Source: Christensenella sp964494645
GTDB lineage: Bacteria > Bacillota > Clostridia > Christensenellales > Christensenellaceae
DNA length: 64,000 nt
Direction of reading: 5' to 3'
Assembly (NCBI GenBank): GCA_964494645.1
Contig: CAZBSH010000002.1
Location: 1 to 64,000 of the forward strand
The notes under the pieces were generated by a model. That model was not told where the DNA came from and did not search any database. It was given only the letters and a program-made list of their open reading frames with translations. A program made the translations under genes and the position numbers. The first letter of the stretch is position 1, and every line of letters starts with the position of its first letter. Shown here piece after piece: positions 17,545 to 26,119 of the stretch.

Positions 17545-18746
17545 TCATTCTCCCTGATTGAAAAATAGGTTTCCGTTTTACGCAGGCGTATCGCCGAATA
17601 CAGGCATGAAAGAGGACCCATGAGGATGGATATTGCCGCGCTTATCAGCATGTAGGCAGCGACTGTAACCAACGGGGGCGAAAGGTATGGCAGACCCATA
17701 GATGTGGCAATCAGTGTCTGGAACGGAAAGAAGATCAGGCATGCCGCAAGAAGACCGACCATTGTTCCGATGGTCGTTGTAATCAGGGATTCGCATAAGA
17801 TGATGCTTGTGATCTTGCCCTTGGTTGCGCCGAGAACGCTTAGCAGAGCGAACTCTTTCTTTCGCTCATTGAAGGTGATGGAGAATACAAAAAGAAGGAC
17901 AAGAACGGCAGCCGCCCACAACAAAATTGTGATAGCAAACGTCATGCTGCTTGTTTTTGCAAGTTCGCCCGATATCCCGCGCATGAAATCGTCAGAAATA
18001 ACGACGTCTGTATGTGGAAAAGCATTGATAAGTTCTGCGGCAACGGATGGAACATCGACATTTGCATCCAAACGTACGAGCACAGAAGAAACAAGTCCAT
18101 CGCCGCTGCCCGCAGGATGGACGGCTTTTTTACCGGATAGGTCTATCATATGCTGCGCGGTGTTCATTGTCATAAAAATGGAGGAATCAAAACCCATGCC
18201 CGTTTCGTCAAGCTTGGCGACCACACGAAACGGCTGACCGTAAAAAAATACTTCGTCCCCGGGTTCTGCCAATACAAGGCTGCCAATAACGACTTCATTT
18301 TCGCCGAGGGGCGTATCCATTGTATTTATCATCCACGGTGTGATCGTAAAATCGGTTTGCGGATCGTAGCCAATCAATTGTACCGGCACGGTGCAGCAGG
18401 CTGCGTCAAGTGATGCAATAAAAAGCTGGGGAGATGTTTGCTTTACGCCTGAAATAGCGGCGACATCCGCAACGATATTGTCCTCGAGATAAAACGTGCT
18501 GGGTTCGCTGCGCAAAAGGGAATTTTGCAGGTCTGCGTCCGAACCGCGCGGGACGATCATTAAATCCGCGCCAATACGGTCAGATAAGCTCTCTATTCCT
18601 GTTTTAAGGCTTTGCGTGAGCATCGTTCCAAAAAAAACGGCAAAGGCAAATACGGCAACGATCAGCGCAAGACCGAACGTGCGGGCGGGTTTTCTTTTGA
18701 TGTTGGCAAAAGCCAAGGCGGCAGTTGTTAAGGAATTTATTTTCAT
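17541..18746 (-). CDS. FtsX-like (MacB-type) permease
   Basis: About 401 residues from the ATG at 18746, which overlaps the preceding gene's stop. Topology is one N-terminal helix (about 20-42), a large extracellular domain (about 45-265) and three C-terminal helices, the MacB/LolC/FtsX plan. A motif typical of these permeases, ERKKEFALLSVLGATKGKI, follows the second helix. It should pair with the ATPase encoded next. The extracellular part probably acts on a surface partner, perhaps the DUF1326 or DUF2182 protein. Confidence 0.92.
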   Translation of the reverse strand: MKINSLTTAALAFANIKRKPARTFGLALIVAVFAFAVFFGTMLTQSLKTGIESLSDRIGADLMIVPRGSDADLQNSLLRSEPSTFYLEDNIVADVAAISGVKQTSPQLFIASLDAACCTVPVQLIGYDPQTDFTITPWMINTMDTPLGENEVVIGSLVLAEPGDEVFFYGQPFRVVAKLDETGMGFDSSIFMTMNTAQHMIDLSGKKAVHPAGSGDGLVSSVLVRLDANVDVPSVAAELINAFPHTDVVISDDFMRGISGELAKTSSMTFAITILLWAAAVLVLLFVFSITFNERKKEFALLSVLGATKGKITSIILCESLITTTIGTMVGLLAACLIFFPFQTLIATSMGLPYLSPPLVTVAAYMLISAAISILMGPLSCLYSAIRLRKTETYFSIRENE

Positions 18747-19174
18747 GGGACAGGTCTCTCTTTTTTGGAGGGTCTGTTCGCGATGATCTGCAGAATGCTG
18801 ACAGCGATGATAAGAACGGAAATGACAAGTATGCCCGGCAGTGTACCCATACGGCAAGGCATGATCGCGTTTTTACAGACACCGACAATACAGGTCGCGG
18901 TGAGGATTGCGGTAACCGCAAACAATATTGAAAAAACCCCAAGCACACGCTGTGTCTGTGCATTGCGAAGGATAAGAGCCAGAATACCCGAAAGAGTGAC
19001 AAAAGCGCCTAATATAGTGCAGAAGATACCTGTCCAGTGGCATTTCATCGGTACGGTGCTGCCGTTGGCAAGCTCAATCCCTTTGTCACATGCGGGCAGA
19101 ATAATTTGTGGCATGAGCGCGAGAACAACACCTAAAATCAGTAGGATGATCCCAAATATATAAGTTTTTTTCAT
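18743..19174 (-). CDS. DUF4418 four-helix membrane protein
   Basis: About 143 residues from the ATG at 19174; an upstream ATG at 19183 crowds the AAGGGAGA site. Four hydrophobic segments are visible (about 5-25, 45-67, 75-97, 115-137). The conserved DUF4418 features MKCHWTG and a second Cys pair, GVCKNAIMPCRMG, are present. His and Cys residues on the outer face could bind metal or form disulfides; no function is established. Its last codon overlaps the FtsX start. It is the first of four 4-nt-overlapping genes. Confidence 0.85.
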   Translation of the reverse strand: MKKTYIFGIILLILGVVLALMPQIILPACDKGIELANGSTVPMKCHWTGIFCTILGAFVTLSGILALILRNAQTQRVLGVFSILFAVTAILTATCIVGVCKNAIMPCRMGTLPGILVISVLIIAVSILQIIANRPSKKERPVP

Positions 19175-19270
19175 GAGAAACATTCTCCCTTACTTAAGCA
19201 TACGGAAGAGGACAAGCATTCGCCTAAAATGGTTTGTATACACGAATGCCTGCCGCTGCCGCAGAATAGG

Positions 19271-19948
19271 TTATTTTTCGTAACGATCATATTTGATGCC
19301 AATGGGTGAATCAGGGATCCATACATACCTTCCGTAAAAAGCATTGCGACCGGTATTGTTCATGACCTTCATATTGTCGCTGTAGCGAACATCCGTACCG
19401 TAAGACTGTGTTATAACGTATGCTAAATCACTGGCATTTTCGTAGATGATAGGCATATTGTCGTGCTGACCGATCTTTGCTTTGATCTTAACGTTCATGA
19501 TACCCGGGATCGACGCTTCGCGTCCATAGATATCCGGGCGGTCGTAGCTGATATCCACTAGCTTAACGCCATAGTTTTCCTCCGTATGATCGGCCATGCC
19601 CGCTGTAGGACCGCCGGCCTTTCCGGTGACGATCGTGGTGAGAGCAGCTTGCTGCTCAGGTGTTTTTGCGTCAATATAATAAGCGGTTGTCCAGTTTGTG
19701 AGACACATCTCACGCGGGGTTGAGAAAGCGACCACGAATTTACATCCGTCGAGTATAATGTCCTCATAATGACCTTTATCGATGATAAAAGTCAAAATAA
19801 CATCGCAGGGAAGATAGTCGGGCAGAATGGTATTGTGCGGCTGCGCGCTTATGAGACACGGGCAACTGACATCGCAGCTACAGCTCTCGATGTATTCGCC
19901 GTCAAGTTTCCAATCCGGCCATTTTGCAGAACTTGTTTTTTTACTCAT
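19271..19948 (-). CDS. DUF1326 cysteine-motif protein
   Basis: 225 residues, no signal peptide. The N-terminus carries the family signature W..DGEYIESCSCDVSCPC with four closely spaced Cys (residues 23, 25, 29, 31), suited to binding a metal or cluster. The remainder is a beta-rich domain (DVILTFIIDKGHYEDIILDG). DUF1326 is known to occur beside DUF2182, as in this operon, but the joint role is not established. It is the promoter-proximal gene, 96 bp before DUF4418. The LacI-type operators at 20025-20063 lie in its upstream region. Confidence 0.87.
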   Translation of the reverse strand: MSKKTSSAKWPDWKLDGEYIESCSCDVSCPCLISAQPHNTILPDYLPCDVILTFIIDKGHYEDIILDGCKFVVAFSTPREMCLTNWTTAYYIDAKTPEQQAALTTIVTGKAGGPTAGMADHTEENYGVKLVDISYDRPDIYGREASIPGIMNVKIKAKIGQHDNMPIIYENASDLAYVITQSYGTDVRYSDNMKVMNNTGRNAFYGRYVWIPDSPIGIKYDRYEK

Positions 19949-19993
19949 TTTGGTTCTCCTTTCGATTTTGACAGTGATTTGGAAAATTTTTTA

Positions 19994-20022
19994 TTGCAAT
20001 TTAATACATTCTTTGATAAAAT
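19994..20022 (+). promoter_or_regulatory. Rightward promoter just ahead of tandem operators
   Basis: TTGCAA (19994-19999), 17-bp spacer, TAAAAT (20017-20022). The predicted start near 20029 is immediately followed by the two ACACGTGT operators, a layout for repression. Confidence 0.5.
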
Positions 20023-20024
20023 AC

Positions 20025-20063
20025 GTTTAAACACGTGTAAACTAACTTTTAACACGTGTGTAC
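20025..20063. promoter_or_regulatory. Tandem LacI-type operators
   Basis: Two ACACGTGT cores at 20031-20038 and 20052-20059, each in an A/T-rich frame (TTTAAACACGTGTAAAC and TTTTAACACGTGTGTAC). Their centres are 21 bp apart, two helix turns, so two dimers could bind the same DNA face. Same core as the perfect site before the LacI gene. Confidence 0.65.
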
Positions 20064-20386
20064 AACAAGGGGGAAATGATACCCCCAGATCAAACAAGGT
20101 ATGATCTGTTTAGAACGCAACAGTCAATCAAGTATTGTCAAAACTATTCGGGGTATGGAAGTTTCGCCGAAAAGAGTTCAGCTCTTTTGATAAAGCGTAT
20201 TACGCTGATGATCCATCCGGTTTCGCTCTTAATACTAGCATTGTGACCAGGTGATGTCAACGGGTAATAAATCCATTTCTCCTGTAAATACTGTCATGAA
20301 AAAGTGAGAAAACGGTATGGAAAAAGGGGTTTTAAACAGCTTTGCCGAAAGAGAAAATATGTCAAATGACATACATATAAAAAATA

Positions 20387-20415
20387 TTGACAAATGATTT
20401 TTGCGGGGTTATGAT
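20387..20415 (+). promoter_or_regulatory. Strong promoter of the sugar ABC operon
   Basis: TTGACA (20387-20392), 17-bp spacer, TATGAT (20410-20415). The same hexamers and spacing, with a similar GGGGTTATGATA context, precede GRE 2 at 25937-25965. Confidence 0.75.
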
Positions 20416-20553
20416 AGCTGTAAGCTAACAAAACCGAGATATTCATTTTCAAAGAACAAAACCGCAATTTTAAAAACCAGAGGAGACAATTGAAAACGAA
20501 GCTATTTTTCGAAACGAAAAATGCACAGGAGTGGTTCTTTGCCTTCAAAAAAG

Positions 20554-20563
20554 TACACGTGTA
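20554..20563. promoter_or_regulatory. LacI-type operator in the ABC leader
   Basis: Perfect 10-bp palindrome TACACGTGTA, about 130 nt downstream of the predicted start site and 126 bp before the ATPase gene; could serve as a roadblock or looping site. Confidence 0.6.
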
Positions 20564-20688
20564 AAATAGCGTTGTAAAGGGAAAATATTCATGCGGTCAA
20601 ACGTCCGGAAAAAGCAATTTTCATTGAAATTACAAAAAAAGTTTTTTTATAAAAGAGCACCAAAAAAACAAGCAAAGGAGTGTTGTAA

Positions 20689-22182
20689 GTGAGCAGTCAA
20701 GGACATTTACTGGAGATGAAAAACATCTGCAAATCTTTTCCGGGCGTGAAAGCGCTGGACAGCGTTTCCTTCGAATTGGAGGAAGGCGAAGTACATGCGC
20801 TGATGGGTGAAAACGGCGCGGGGAAATCGACGCTGATGAAGATCCTGACCGGAACGTATAAGCAGGATATTGGCGACGTTGTCTACAAGGGGGAAACCCT
20901 TGAAAAACGCGACGAAAGGCTAACGCTTTCAAAGGGTATCGCGATCATTCATCAGGAGCTATCTTATGTTCCCTATCTGACGATTGCCGAAAATATGTTT
21001 CTTGGAAGGGAAATTGTGCGGCATGGCGTTTTGCAGCAAAAGGAAATGAATATAAAGGCGGCGGAATGGCTCAAAAATGTGGGGGTAAACCTGAACCCCA
21101 AACGCACGATGAACAGTTTGATGGTTTCTGAACAACAGATGGTGGAGATCGCAAAAGCTGTATCATATGATGCGAGCATTATCGTTATGGATGAGCCGAC
21201 TTCGGCGATTACCGACAGGGAGGTAGAAAACCTGTTCCGTGTGATCAATGAATTAAAAGCAAAAGGTGTGGCAATTATTTATATCTCGCACAAGATGGAT
21301 GAGATACTCAGGATCAGTGACCGTGTGACCGTATTCCGTGACGGATGCCTGGTGGACACATTCCAGTCGAGCGACGTGGATATTGACCAGATCATTGTCG
21401 CGATGGTAGGGCGTAAGCTGACAGACGTATTCCCCGTACGAGAAACAAAAGCCGGTGAAGAAATGCTGCGCGTTGAGGGGCTTACAAGAAACGGTGTTTT
21501 TGAAAACGTTTCGTTCGCAGTACGCCGCGGAGAGGTTGTAGGCTTTGCAGGTCTTATGGGCAGCGGACGGACAGAGACTATGCGCTGCATCTACGGGCTG
21601 GATAAACTGGATGGCGGGAAAATTTTCATCAAAGGAAAAGAAACGGTGGTTCGCACACCAAAAGACGCAATTGCAAGCGGGATCGGTCTTGTGAATGAGG
21701 ATCGTAAGGGTGTGGGGCTTGTGCTTCCGCTTTCCGTAAAGCATAACTTGACGCTTTCCAATGTAAACAAATACTTTAAATCGCCTGTGATCAACAGTAA
21801 AAAGGAAAATGTACTGGCAGATAAAATGATTGAAGATTTGACGATAAAAACGCCCACAAGAAATCAGTCAGTGGGAAATTTATCCGGCGGAAACCAGCAA
21901 AAGGTCGTTTTAGGGAAAATTTTGCTGGATGAATCGGATATCCTCATCATGGACGAGCCGACACGAGGAATTGATATTGGCGCAAAAGCGGAGATATACC
22001 AATTGATCAACGACCTTGCGCAGCAGGGAAAGGCAGTGGTTGTGGTATCCTCGGAAATGCCTGAGTTGATCGGGCTTTCTGACCGTATCGTTGTGATGCA
22101 TGAAGGAAAGGTGACCGGCGAAATCAATAGTAAAGAAGAAATCAAGCAAGAAAAAATTATGGAATATGTTATTGCTCAATGA
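20689..22182 (+). CDS. Sugar ABC importer ATPase, RbsA/MglA type (two nucleotide-binding domains)
   Basis: 497 residues from a GTG start with AAAGGAGTG upstream. Domain 1 has Walker A GENGAGKSTLMK near residue 40 and MDEPTSAIT. Domain 2 (from about 260) has the degenerate Walker A AGLMGSGRTETM, the signature LSGGNQQKVVLG and IMDEPTRGIDIG, which is the standard asymmetry of ribose/galactose-type ATPases. It energises uptake through the adjacent permease and binding protein. Operon order ATPase-permease-lipoprotein with short gaps is typical. Substrate is a pentose, hexose or polyol not definable from this protein. Confidence 0.95.
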   Translation: MSSQGHLLEMKNICKSFPGVKALDSVSFELEEGEVHALMGENGAGKSTLMKILTGTYKQDIGDVVYKGETLEKRDERLTLSKGIAIIHQELSYVPYLTIAENMFLGREIVRHGVLQQKEMNIKAAEWLKNVGVNLNPKRTMNSLMVSEQQMVEIAKAVSYDASIIVMDEPTSAITDREVENLFRVINELKAKGVAIIYISHKMDEILRISDRVTVFRDGCLVDTFQSSDVDIDQIIVAMVGRKLTDVFPVRETKAGEEMLRVEGLTRNGVFENVSFAVRRGEVVGFAGLMGSGRTETMRCIYGLDKLDGGKIFIKGKETVVRTPKDAIASGIGLVNEDRKGVGLVLPLSVKHNLTLSNVNKYFKSPVINSKKENVLADKMIEDLTIKTPTRNQSVGNLSGGNQQKVVLGKILLDESDILIMDEPTRGIDIGAKAEIYQLINDLAQQGKAVVVVSSEMPELIGLSDRIVVMHEGKVTGEINSKEEIKQEKIMEYVIAQ

Positions 22183-22201
22183 ACAGGGGAGGAAGTAAAA
22201 G

Positions 22202-23185
22202 ATGGTTAGTAAAAGCAATCAGCTGGAATCCAATAGAGGGATGACGGCAAAAGAAATCTTCGTAAAGTATGGCATTGTATTTGCGCTTATTATTTTGATC
22301 GTTGCACTTACGATCGCGTCGGACAAATTCTTCGTACCGACGAACTTGATCACGATCCTGACACAAACATCCATCAACGCGCTGCTCGCGATTGGTATGA
22401 CGTTTGTTATATTAACAGGCGGTATCGATCTTTCAGTCGGTTCTATTCTTGCCGCGTCCGGCGTTGTGTTCGCGTTGTTTGCGAAAGTAGACGAGAACGG
22501 CGTGCAGATGTTTCCGACGATTGTGCCGATTTTGATGTCATGCCTGACAGGTCTTGCGTTTGGTACATTTAACGGCGTGATCGTGGCGAAAGCAAAGGTT
22601 GCTCCGTTTATTGTGACGCTGGGTACCTTGACGATCGCGCGCGGCGCGGCGCTGCTGTTGTCTGATGGTCGTCCGGTATCTGATATGTCGCCCACATTCA
22701 AAGCGTTTGGCAGCGGCACGGCGGCAGGGATCCCGTATTTGGTCATTGTGATGATCGTTGTGGCAATCGTCGCGATGTTTGTTCTTACCAAGACGAAATT
22801 TGGACGCTATGTATACGCGGTAGGCGGGAATGAAGAAGCGGCGCGCGCTTCGGGTATTCCGGCTGCTAATATCAAAATGTTCGTATACATGATCGCAGGA
22901 TTGATTTGTGGTTTGGCAGGATTTTTACAGTCCTCAAGAATTGTTGTCGGTCAACCGAATATAGGCGAGGGTTATGAGCTACAGGCGATTTCCGCTGTTG
23001 TAATCGGCGGAACGGCACTTTCGGGTGGTATCGGCAAAATGTGGGGAACGATCGTGGGCGCGTTTATCATTGGTGTGCTCAATAACGGTCTCGACCTGTT
23101 GGGGGTATCCTCTTACTGGCAGAAGGTTGTTAGTGGCGCAATCATTATCGCGGCGGTGCTCCTTGATCGCGCAGACAAGAAGTAA
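22202..23185 (+). CDS. Sugar ABC importer permease, RbsC type
   Basis: 327 residues with about 9-10 transmembrane segments and the conserved block MTFVILTGGIDLSVGSILA, plus GGTALSGGIGKMWGTIVGA near the C-terminus, both hallmarks of the branched-chain/ribose permease family (BPD_transp_2). GGGAGG precedes the ATG, 19 bp after the ATPase gene. It should form the homodimeric channel of the importer. Confidence 0.94.
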   Translation: MVSKSNQLESNRGMTAKEIFVKYGIVFALIILIVALTIASDKFFVPTNLITILTQTSINALLAIGMTFVILTGGIDLSVGSILAASGVVFALFAKVDENGVQMFPTIVPILMSCLTGLAFGTFNGVIVAKAKVAPFIVTLGTLTIARGAALLLSDGRPVSDMSPTFKAFGSGTAAGIPYLVIVMIVVAIVAMFVLTKTKFGRYVYAVGGNEEAARASGIPAANIKMFVYMIAGLICGLAGFLQSSRIVVGQPNIGEGYELQAISAVVIGGTALSGGIGKMWGTIVGAFIIGVLNNGLDLLGVSSYWQKVVSGAIIIAAVLLDRADKK

Positions 23186-23281
23186 ACTGTCATATCAAAA
23201 AGTTTATAAAGTTGCGGGGCGCCCGTCCCGTGATGTTAATGAATAAGTAATAAAAAAACAAAGCGTATTTAGGAGGAAAAC

Positions 23282-24319
23282 ATGAAAAAAGTATTGGTAG
23301 TAGTACTGGCACTCGTACTTGTGGCGACAGCTTTTGTAGGCTGCACACCGGCGGCTCCGGCCGCAACAGACAGCGCGGCTCCGGCTGAATCAGCAAGCGC
23401 AGAAGCAACAAAGGCGGTAGAGTCCGCAACGCAGGCGGCGGGAAAAGATCCCAAAGACATGACGTTCGGTTATCTTGTACAGACAGAGACGACAGAATTC
23501 ATGCTGCACATTGTACAGGGCATTCAGGACAGATGTGACGAACTCGGCATCAAGCTGATTGTAAACGATGCGGACGGCGATCCGTCAAAGCAGATCTCGC
23601 AAGCTGAATCCTTGATCAGCCAAGGCGTTGATGCAGTCATCGTAACGCCGGTTGATGCGCAGGCGAGTGTTCCGGTCGTTGAAAAATGTAATGCGGCAGG
23701 CATCCCTGTCGTTGGTGTGTGCACGACGCTCACAGGCGACATTCAGCCGGATGCGTTCGTTGGTTCTGATGACAACCAGTCAGCAGAGCTCGCGGTAACG
23801 GCTCTCGCGGACGCGATTGGCGGTAAAGGTAAGATCGGTATGATCCGCGGAATCGCTGGTCAGTCTTCCGAAGTTATCCGCGGAGATGCGGCGAAGAAAT
23901 TGTTGGCAGAAAAATATCCGGACATCGAGATCGTAGTAGAAGATATCGGCAACTGGTCGCGTGACGAAGCTATGACGATCATGGAAAACTGGATCCAGAA
24001 ATATGGCGAAGAAATGGTTGGCGTGTTTGCGCAGAACGACGAAATGGCGATTGGCGCATGCAATGCAATCGAGAATGCAGGTCTCACAGGCAAAATTCAA
24101 GTAACAGGTATTGACCTTGTTGCTGACGCAAAAGAGTATTTGGCTGATGGACGTATGGCTGCAGACGTGTTCCAGGATGGCTATGGACAGGGTTTCAAAT
24201 CTGTAGACGTAGCGCTTGCCCTCGTGAATGGCGAACAGGTAGAAAAAGAAACATGGATCCCGTTCGAACTCGTAACGAAGGAAAACATGGAAGAATATTT
24301 CAGCATCAAACAGCAGTAG
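23282..24319 (+). CDS. Sugar-binding lipoprotein of the ABC importer
   Basis: 345 residues. Signal peptide with lipobox FVGC (Cys at residue 21), an Ala/Ser/Thr/Glu-rich linker (about 22-60) and a two-lobed Peripla_BP_4 domain (from DMTFGYLVQTETTEFMLHIV). Residues such as NDADGDPSKQISQAESLI and TPVDAQASVPVVEKC mark the ribose-binding-protein fold. It captures the substrate outside the membrane for the RbsA/RbsC-type pair. AGGAGG precedes the ATG. The ligand is unknown, but the neighbours suggest whatever feeds GRE 2. Confidence 0.93.
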   Translation: MKKVLVVVLALVLVATAFVGCTPAAPAATDSAAPAESASAEATKAVESATQAAGKDPKDMTFGYLVQTETTEFMLHIVQGIQDRCDELGIKLIVNDADGDPSKQISQAESLISQGVDAVIVTPVDAQASVPVVEKCNAAGIPVVGVCTTLTGDIQPDAFVGSDDNQSAELAVTALADAIGGKGKIGMIRGIAGQSSEVIRGDAAKKLLAEKYPDIEIVVEDIGNWSRDEAMTIMENWIQKYGEEMVGVFAQNDEMAIGACNAIENAGLTGKIQVTGIDLVADAKEYLADGRMAADVFQDGYGQGFKSVDVALALVNGEQVEKETWIPFELVTKENMEEYFSIKQQ

Positions 24320-24438
24320 GAAAAAGTGAAGGAATACAACATTTAAGAAACTGTTTTATTACTTAGAATTAACATGAAAGAAGACAATCCGTTAAAGCGG
24401 TTTTGACCGCGAACCGGAAAGCTTTTGATCGTGTATGT

Positions 24439-24474
24439 ACCGGCCGCCGCCTTTTGAGGCGGCGGGACCGGTTC
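24439..24474 (+). terminator. GC-rich hairpin after the binding-protein gene
   Basis: ACCGGCCGCCGCC pairs with GGCGGCGGGACCGGT across a TTTTGA loop. There is no T run, so it may stabilise the upstream mRNA or cause partial read-through rather than end transcription. The 327-bp gap (24320-24646) holds no gene and no clear promoter. Confidence 0.55.
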
Positions 24475-24646
24475 AAACCGATACTACCCTTACATAAAAA
24501 TCACTTTTGACAGGAATAGCGACCAATCGACAGGAGCAATGAGAAAATGTGCGGCCCTGTGTTTTTTTGCATCATGGAGACCGAATAAAAATGAACATTA
24601 GTGTTTGATAAAAGTATCAACCATTATATATGAAGGAGAAAAGAAT

Positions 24647-25813
24647 ATGGAAACAGTAAAAGTTGGCGTAGTAGGATGCGGTAATATTGCAGATATCTAT
24701 TTCGAAAACATCGCTAAATTCGAAAACATCGAGGTATATGCGTGTGCAGACCTGATGCTCGACCGGGCGAAGGAACGCGCACAGCAATATGGCTGTAAGG
24801 CGATGAGCGTGGATGAGATCATGACAGATCCGGCGGTAGAGGTGGTTTTGAATCTTACGATTCCTGCGGCGCACTATGAAGTGGATATGAAGGCGCTTTG
24901 TGCAGGCAAACATGTATACAGCGAAAAACCGCTTGCCATAACACGTGAGCAAGGACAAGAAATTTTAGAAACAGCCAAGAAAAACGGTCTGCTGGTAGGC
25001 TGCGCGCCCGATACGTTCTTAGGCGGACGCCTGCAGACGATGAGTAAGCTTTTAGATGATGGATGGATCGGCAAACCGATCGCTGCGACAGCTTTTATGA
25101 CAACCTTTGGCCATGAAACGTGGCATCCAAGTCCGGAATTTTATTATAAGGAAGGGGCGGGTCCGCTTTTTGACATGGGTCCTTACTACTTGACGGCGCT
25201 GGTTGCGTTGTTAGGACCTGCAAAACGTATCAGCGGCGCGGCTGCTATGACATACAAACAGAGAATGATCACCAGCCGACCGCTTGCGGGAAAAATGATT
25301 GACGTAGAAGTTCCTACGCATGTCAGTGGGACGATCGAATTTGAAAACGGCGCGATCGCGACGATGATTATGAGTTTCGACATGTGGGACAATAATCTGC
25401 CGCGTTTTGAAATTTACGGTACGGAAGGCACGATGAGCCAGACCGATCCGGATCCGCTTGCGGGTCCTGATATTTTCCATGGAGAGACCAAATTACGCAG
25501 AAAAGATGCTTCTGATTGGGTAGACACACCCGTTCCGCTGCCGCGTTTGGAAGAAGCGACGCCGTGGTCGATCGTTCCGCCATGTTTTGATTATATGGAA
25601 AACAGTCGTGGACTTGGACTTTCGGATATGGCTCGCGCGATTCGTAAAGGCGGAGATTTCCGCGCAAACGGCGACATGGCATATCATGTGCTGGAAATGA
25701 TGCACGGATTTTATGATTCGGCAGATTCAGGAACTTATTACGAGATGAAGAGCACGTGTAAGCGTCCGAAAACAATGCCTGTAAACCTTCCGAAATGGTC
25801 GATGGGCGACTGA
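24647..25813 (+). CDS. Gfo/Idh/MocA-family NAD(P)-dependent oxidoreductase
   Basis: 388 residues from the ATG at 24647 (GAAGGAG upstream). The Rossmann motif VGVVGCGNIADIYFEN starts at residue 5; the family's EKP motif is in HVYSEKPLA near residue 95, and the substrate-side GGRLQTMSKLL and FDMGPYYLTALVALLGP follow. These enzymes oxidise or reduce sugars, sugar acids or inositols at a ring or chain carbon. Placement between the importer and GRE 2 suggests it oxidises the imported compound or interconverts the GRE substrate. The exact reaction is not visible. Confidence 0.92.
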   Translation: METVKVGVVGCGNIADIYFENIAKFENIEVYACADLMLDRAKERAQQYGCKAMSVDEIMTDPAVEVVLNLTIPAAHYEVDMKALCAGKHVYSEKPLAITREQGQEILETAKKNGLLVGCAPDTFLGGRLQTMSKLLDDGWIGKPIAATAFMTTFGHETWHPSPEFYYKEGAGPLFDMGPYYLTALVALLGPAKRISGAAAMTYKQRMITSRPLAGKMIDVEVPTHVSGTIEFENGAIATMIMSFDMWDNNLPRFEIYGTEGTMSQTDPDPLAGPDIFHGETKLRRKDASDWVDTPVPLPRLEEATPWSIVPPCFDYMENSRGLGLSDMARAIRKGGDFRANGDMAYHVLEMMHGFYDSADSGTYYEMKSTCKRPKTMPVNLPKWSMGD

Positions 25814-25827
25814 TATTCGTAGATGAG

Positions 25828-25855
25828 AGCGGGTCTTATAAAAGACCCGCTTTGT
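25828..25855 (+). terminator. Hairpin after the oxidoreductase gene
   Basis: Perfect 10-bp stem AGCGGGTCTT / AAGACCCGCT with a 4-nt loop, followed by TTTGT; moderate terminator. Confidence 0.65.
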
Positions 25856-25936
25856 AAAAAAACAGGAAAATGAATATTTGACACAAAGAAGGAACAAGGA
25901 ATTGACAATTGACAATAAAATAATAAATAATAGCAA

Positions 25937-25965
25937 TTGACATAACGAGCGCGCGGTGTTATGAT
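25937..25965 (+). promoter_or_regulatory. Promoter of the GRE 2 operon
   Basis: TTGACA (25937-25942), 17-bp spacer, TATGAT (25960-25965), matching the ABC operon promoter at 20387 in both hexamers and in the GTTATGATA context. Confidence 0.75.
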
Positions 25966-26000
25966 AAGCATATAGTTAGAAAGATAGTTTCACCACTTGG

Positions 26001-26013
26001 TTACACGTGTTAA
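26001..26013. promoter_or_regulatory. LacI-type operator in the GRE 2 leader
   Basis: TTACACGTGTTAA with core ACACGTGT at 26003-26010, about 30 nt after the predicted start site, where bound repressor would block elongation. Confidence 0.65.
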
Positions 26014-26119
26014 ATAAAACTTTTATACATTTTATCCAAAATAATGATATTTGATAATAAAATAGCAAAAAAATTTCTCGATGTTTTAGAATCAGGATAA
26101 TTCACAGGAGGAAAAGATC

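Larger units (their letters stand above)
19949..20688. other. 740-bp regulatory intergenic region before the sugar ABC operon
   Basis: No convincing gene. It holds two rightward promoters (19994-20022 and 20387-20415), two tandem ACACGTGT sites (20031, 20052), a third at 20555, and a leader of about 265 nt before the ABC ATPase. Short open frames here show no similarity I recognise and no good ribosome binding sites. The leader has several small inverted repeats but matches no riboswitch class I know. Confidence 0.6.

Noticed and set aside
20058..20246. 62-residue frame in the ABC upstream region
   Set aside because: No ribosome binding site, no similarity and low coding character.
24941..25759. 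CACGTG-containing words in the dehydrogenase gene (24941-24948 ACACGTGA; 25752-25759 GCACGTGT), similar in xylB near 48911
   Set aside because: They lack the full ACACGTGT core and are inside coding sequence; not counted as operators.
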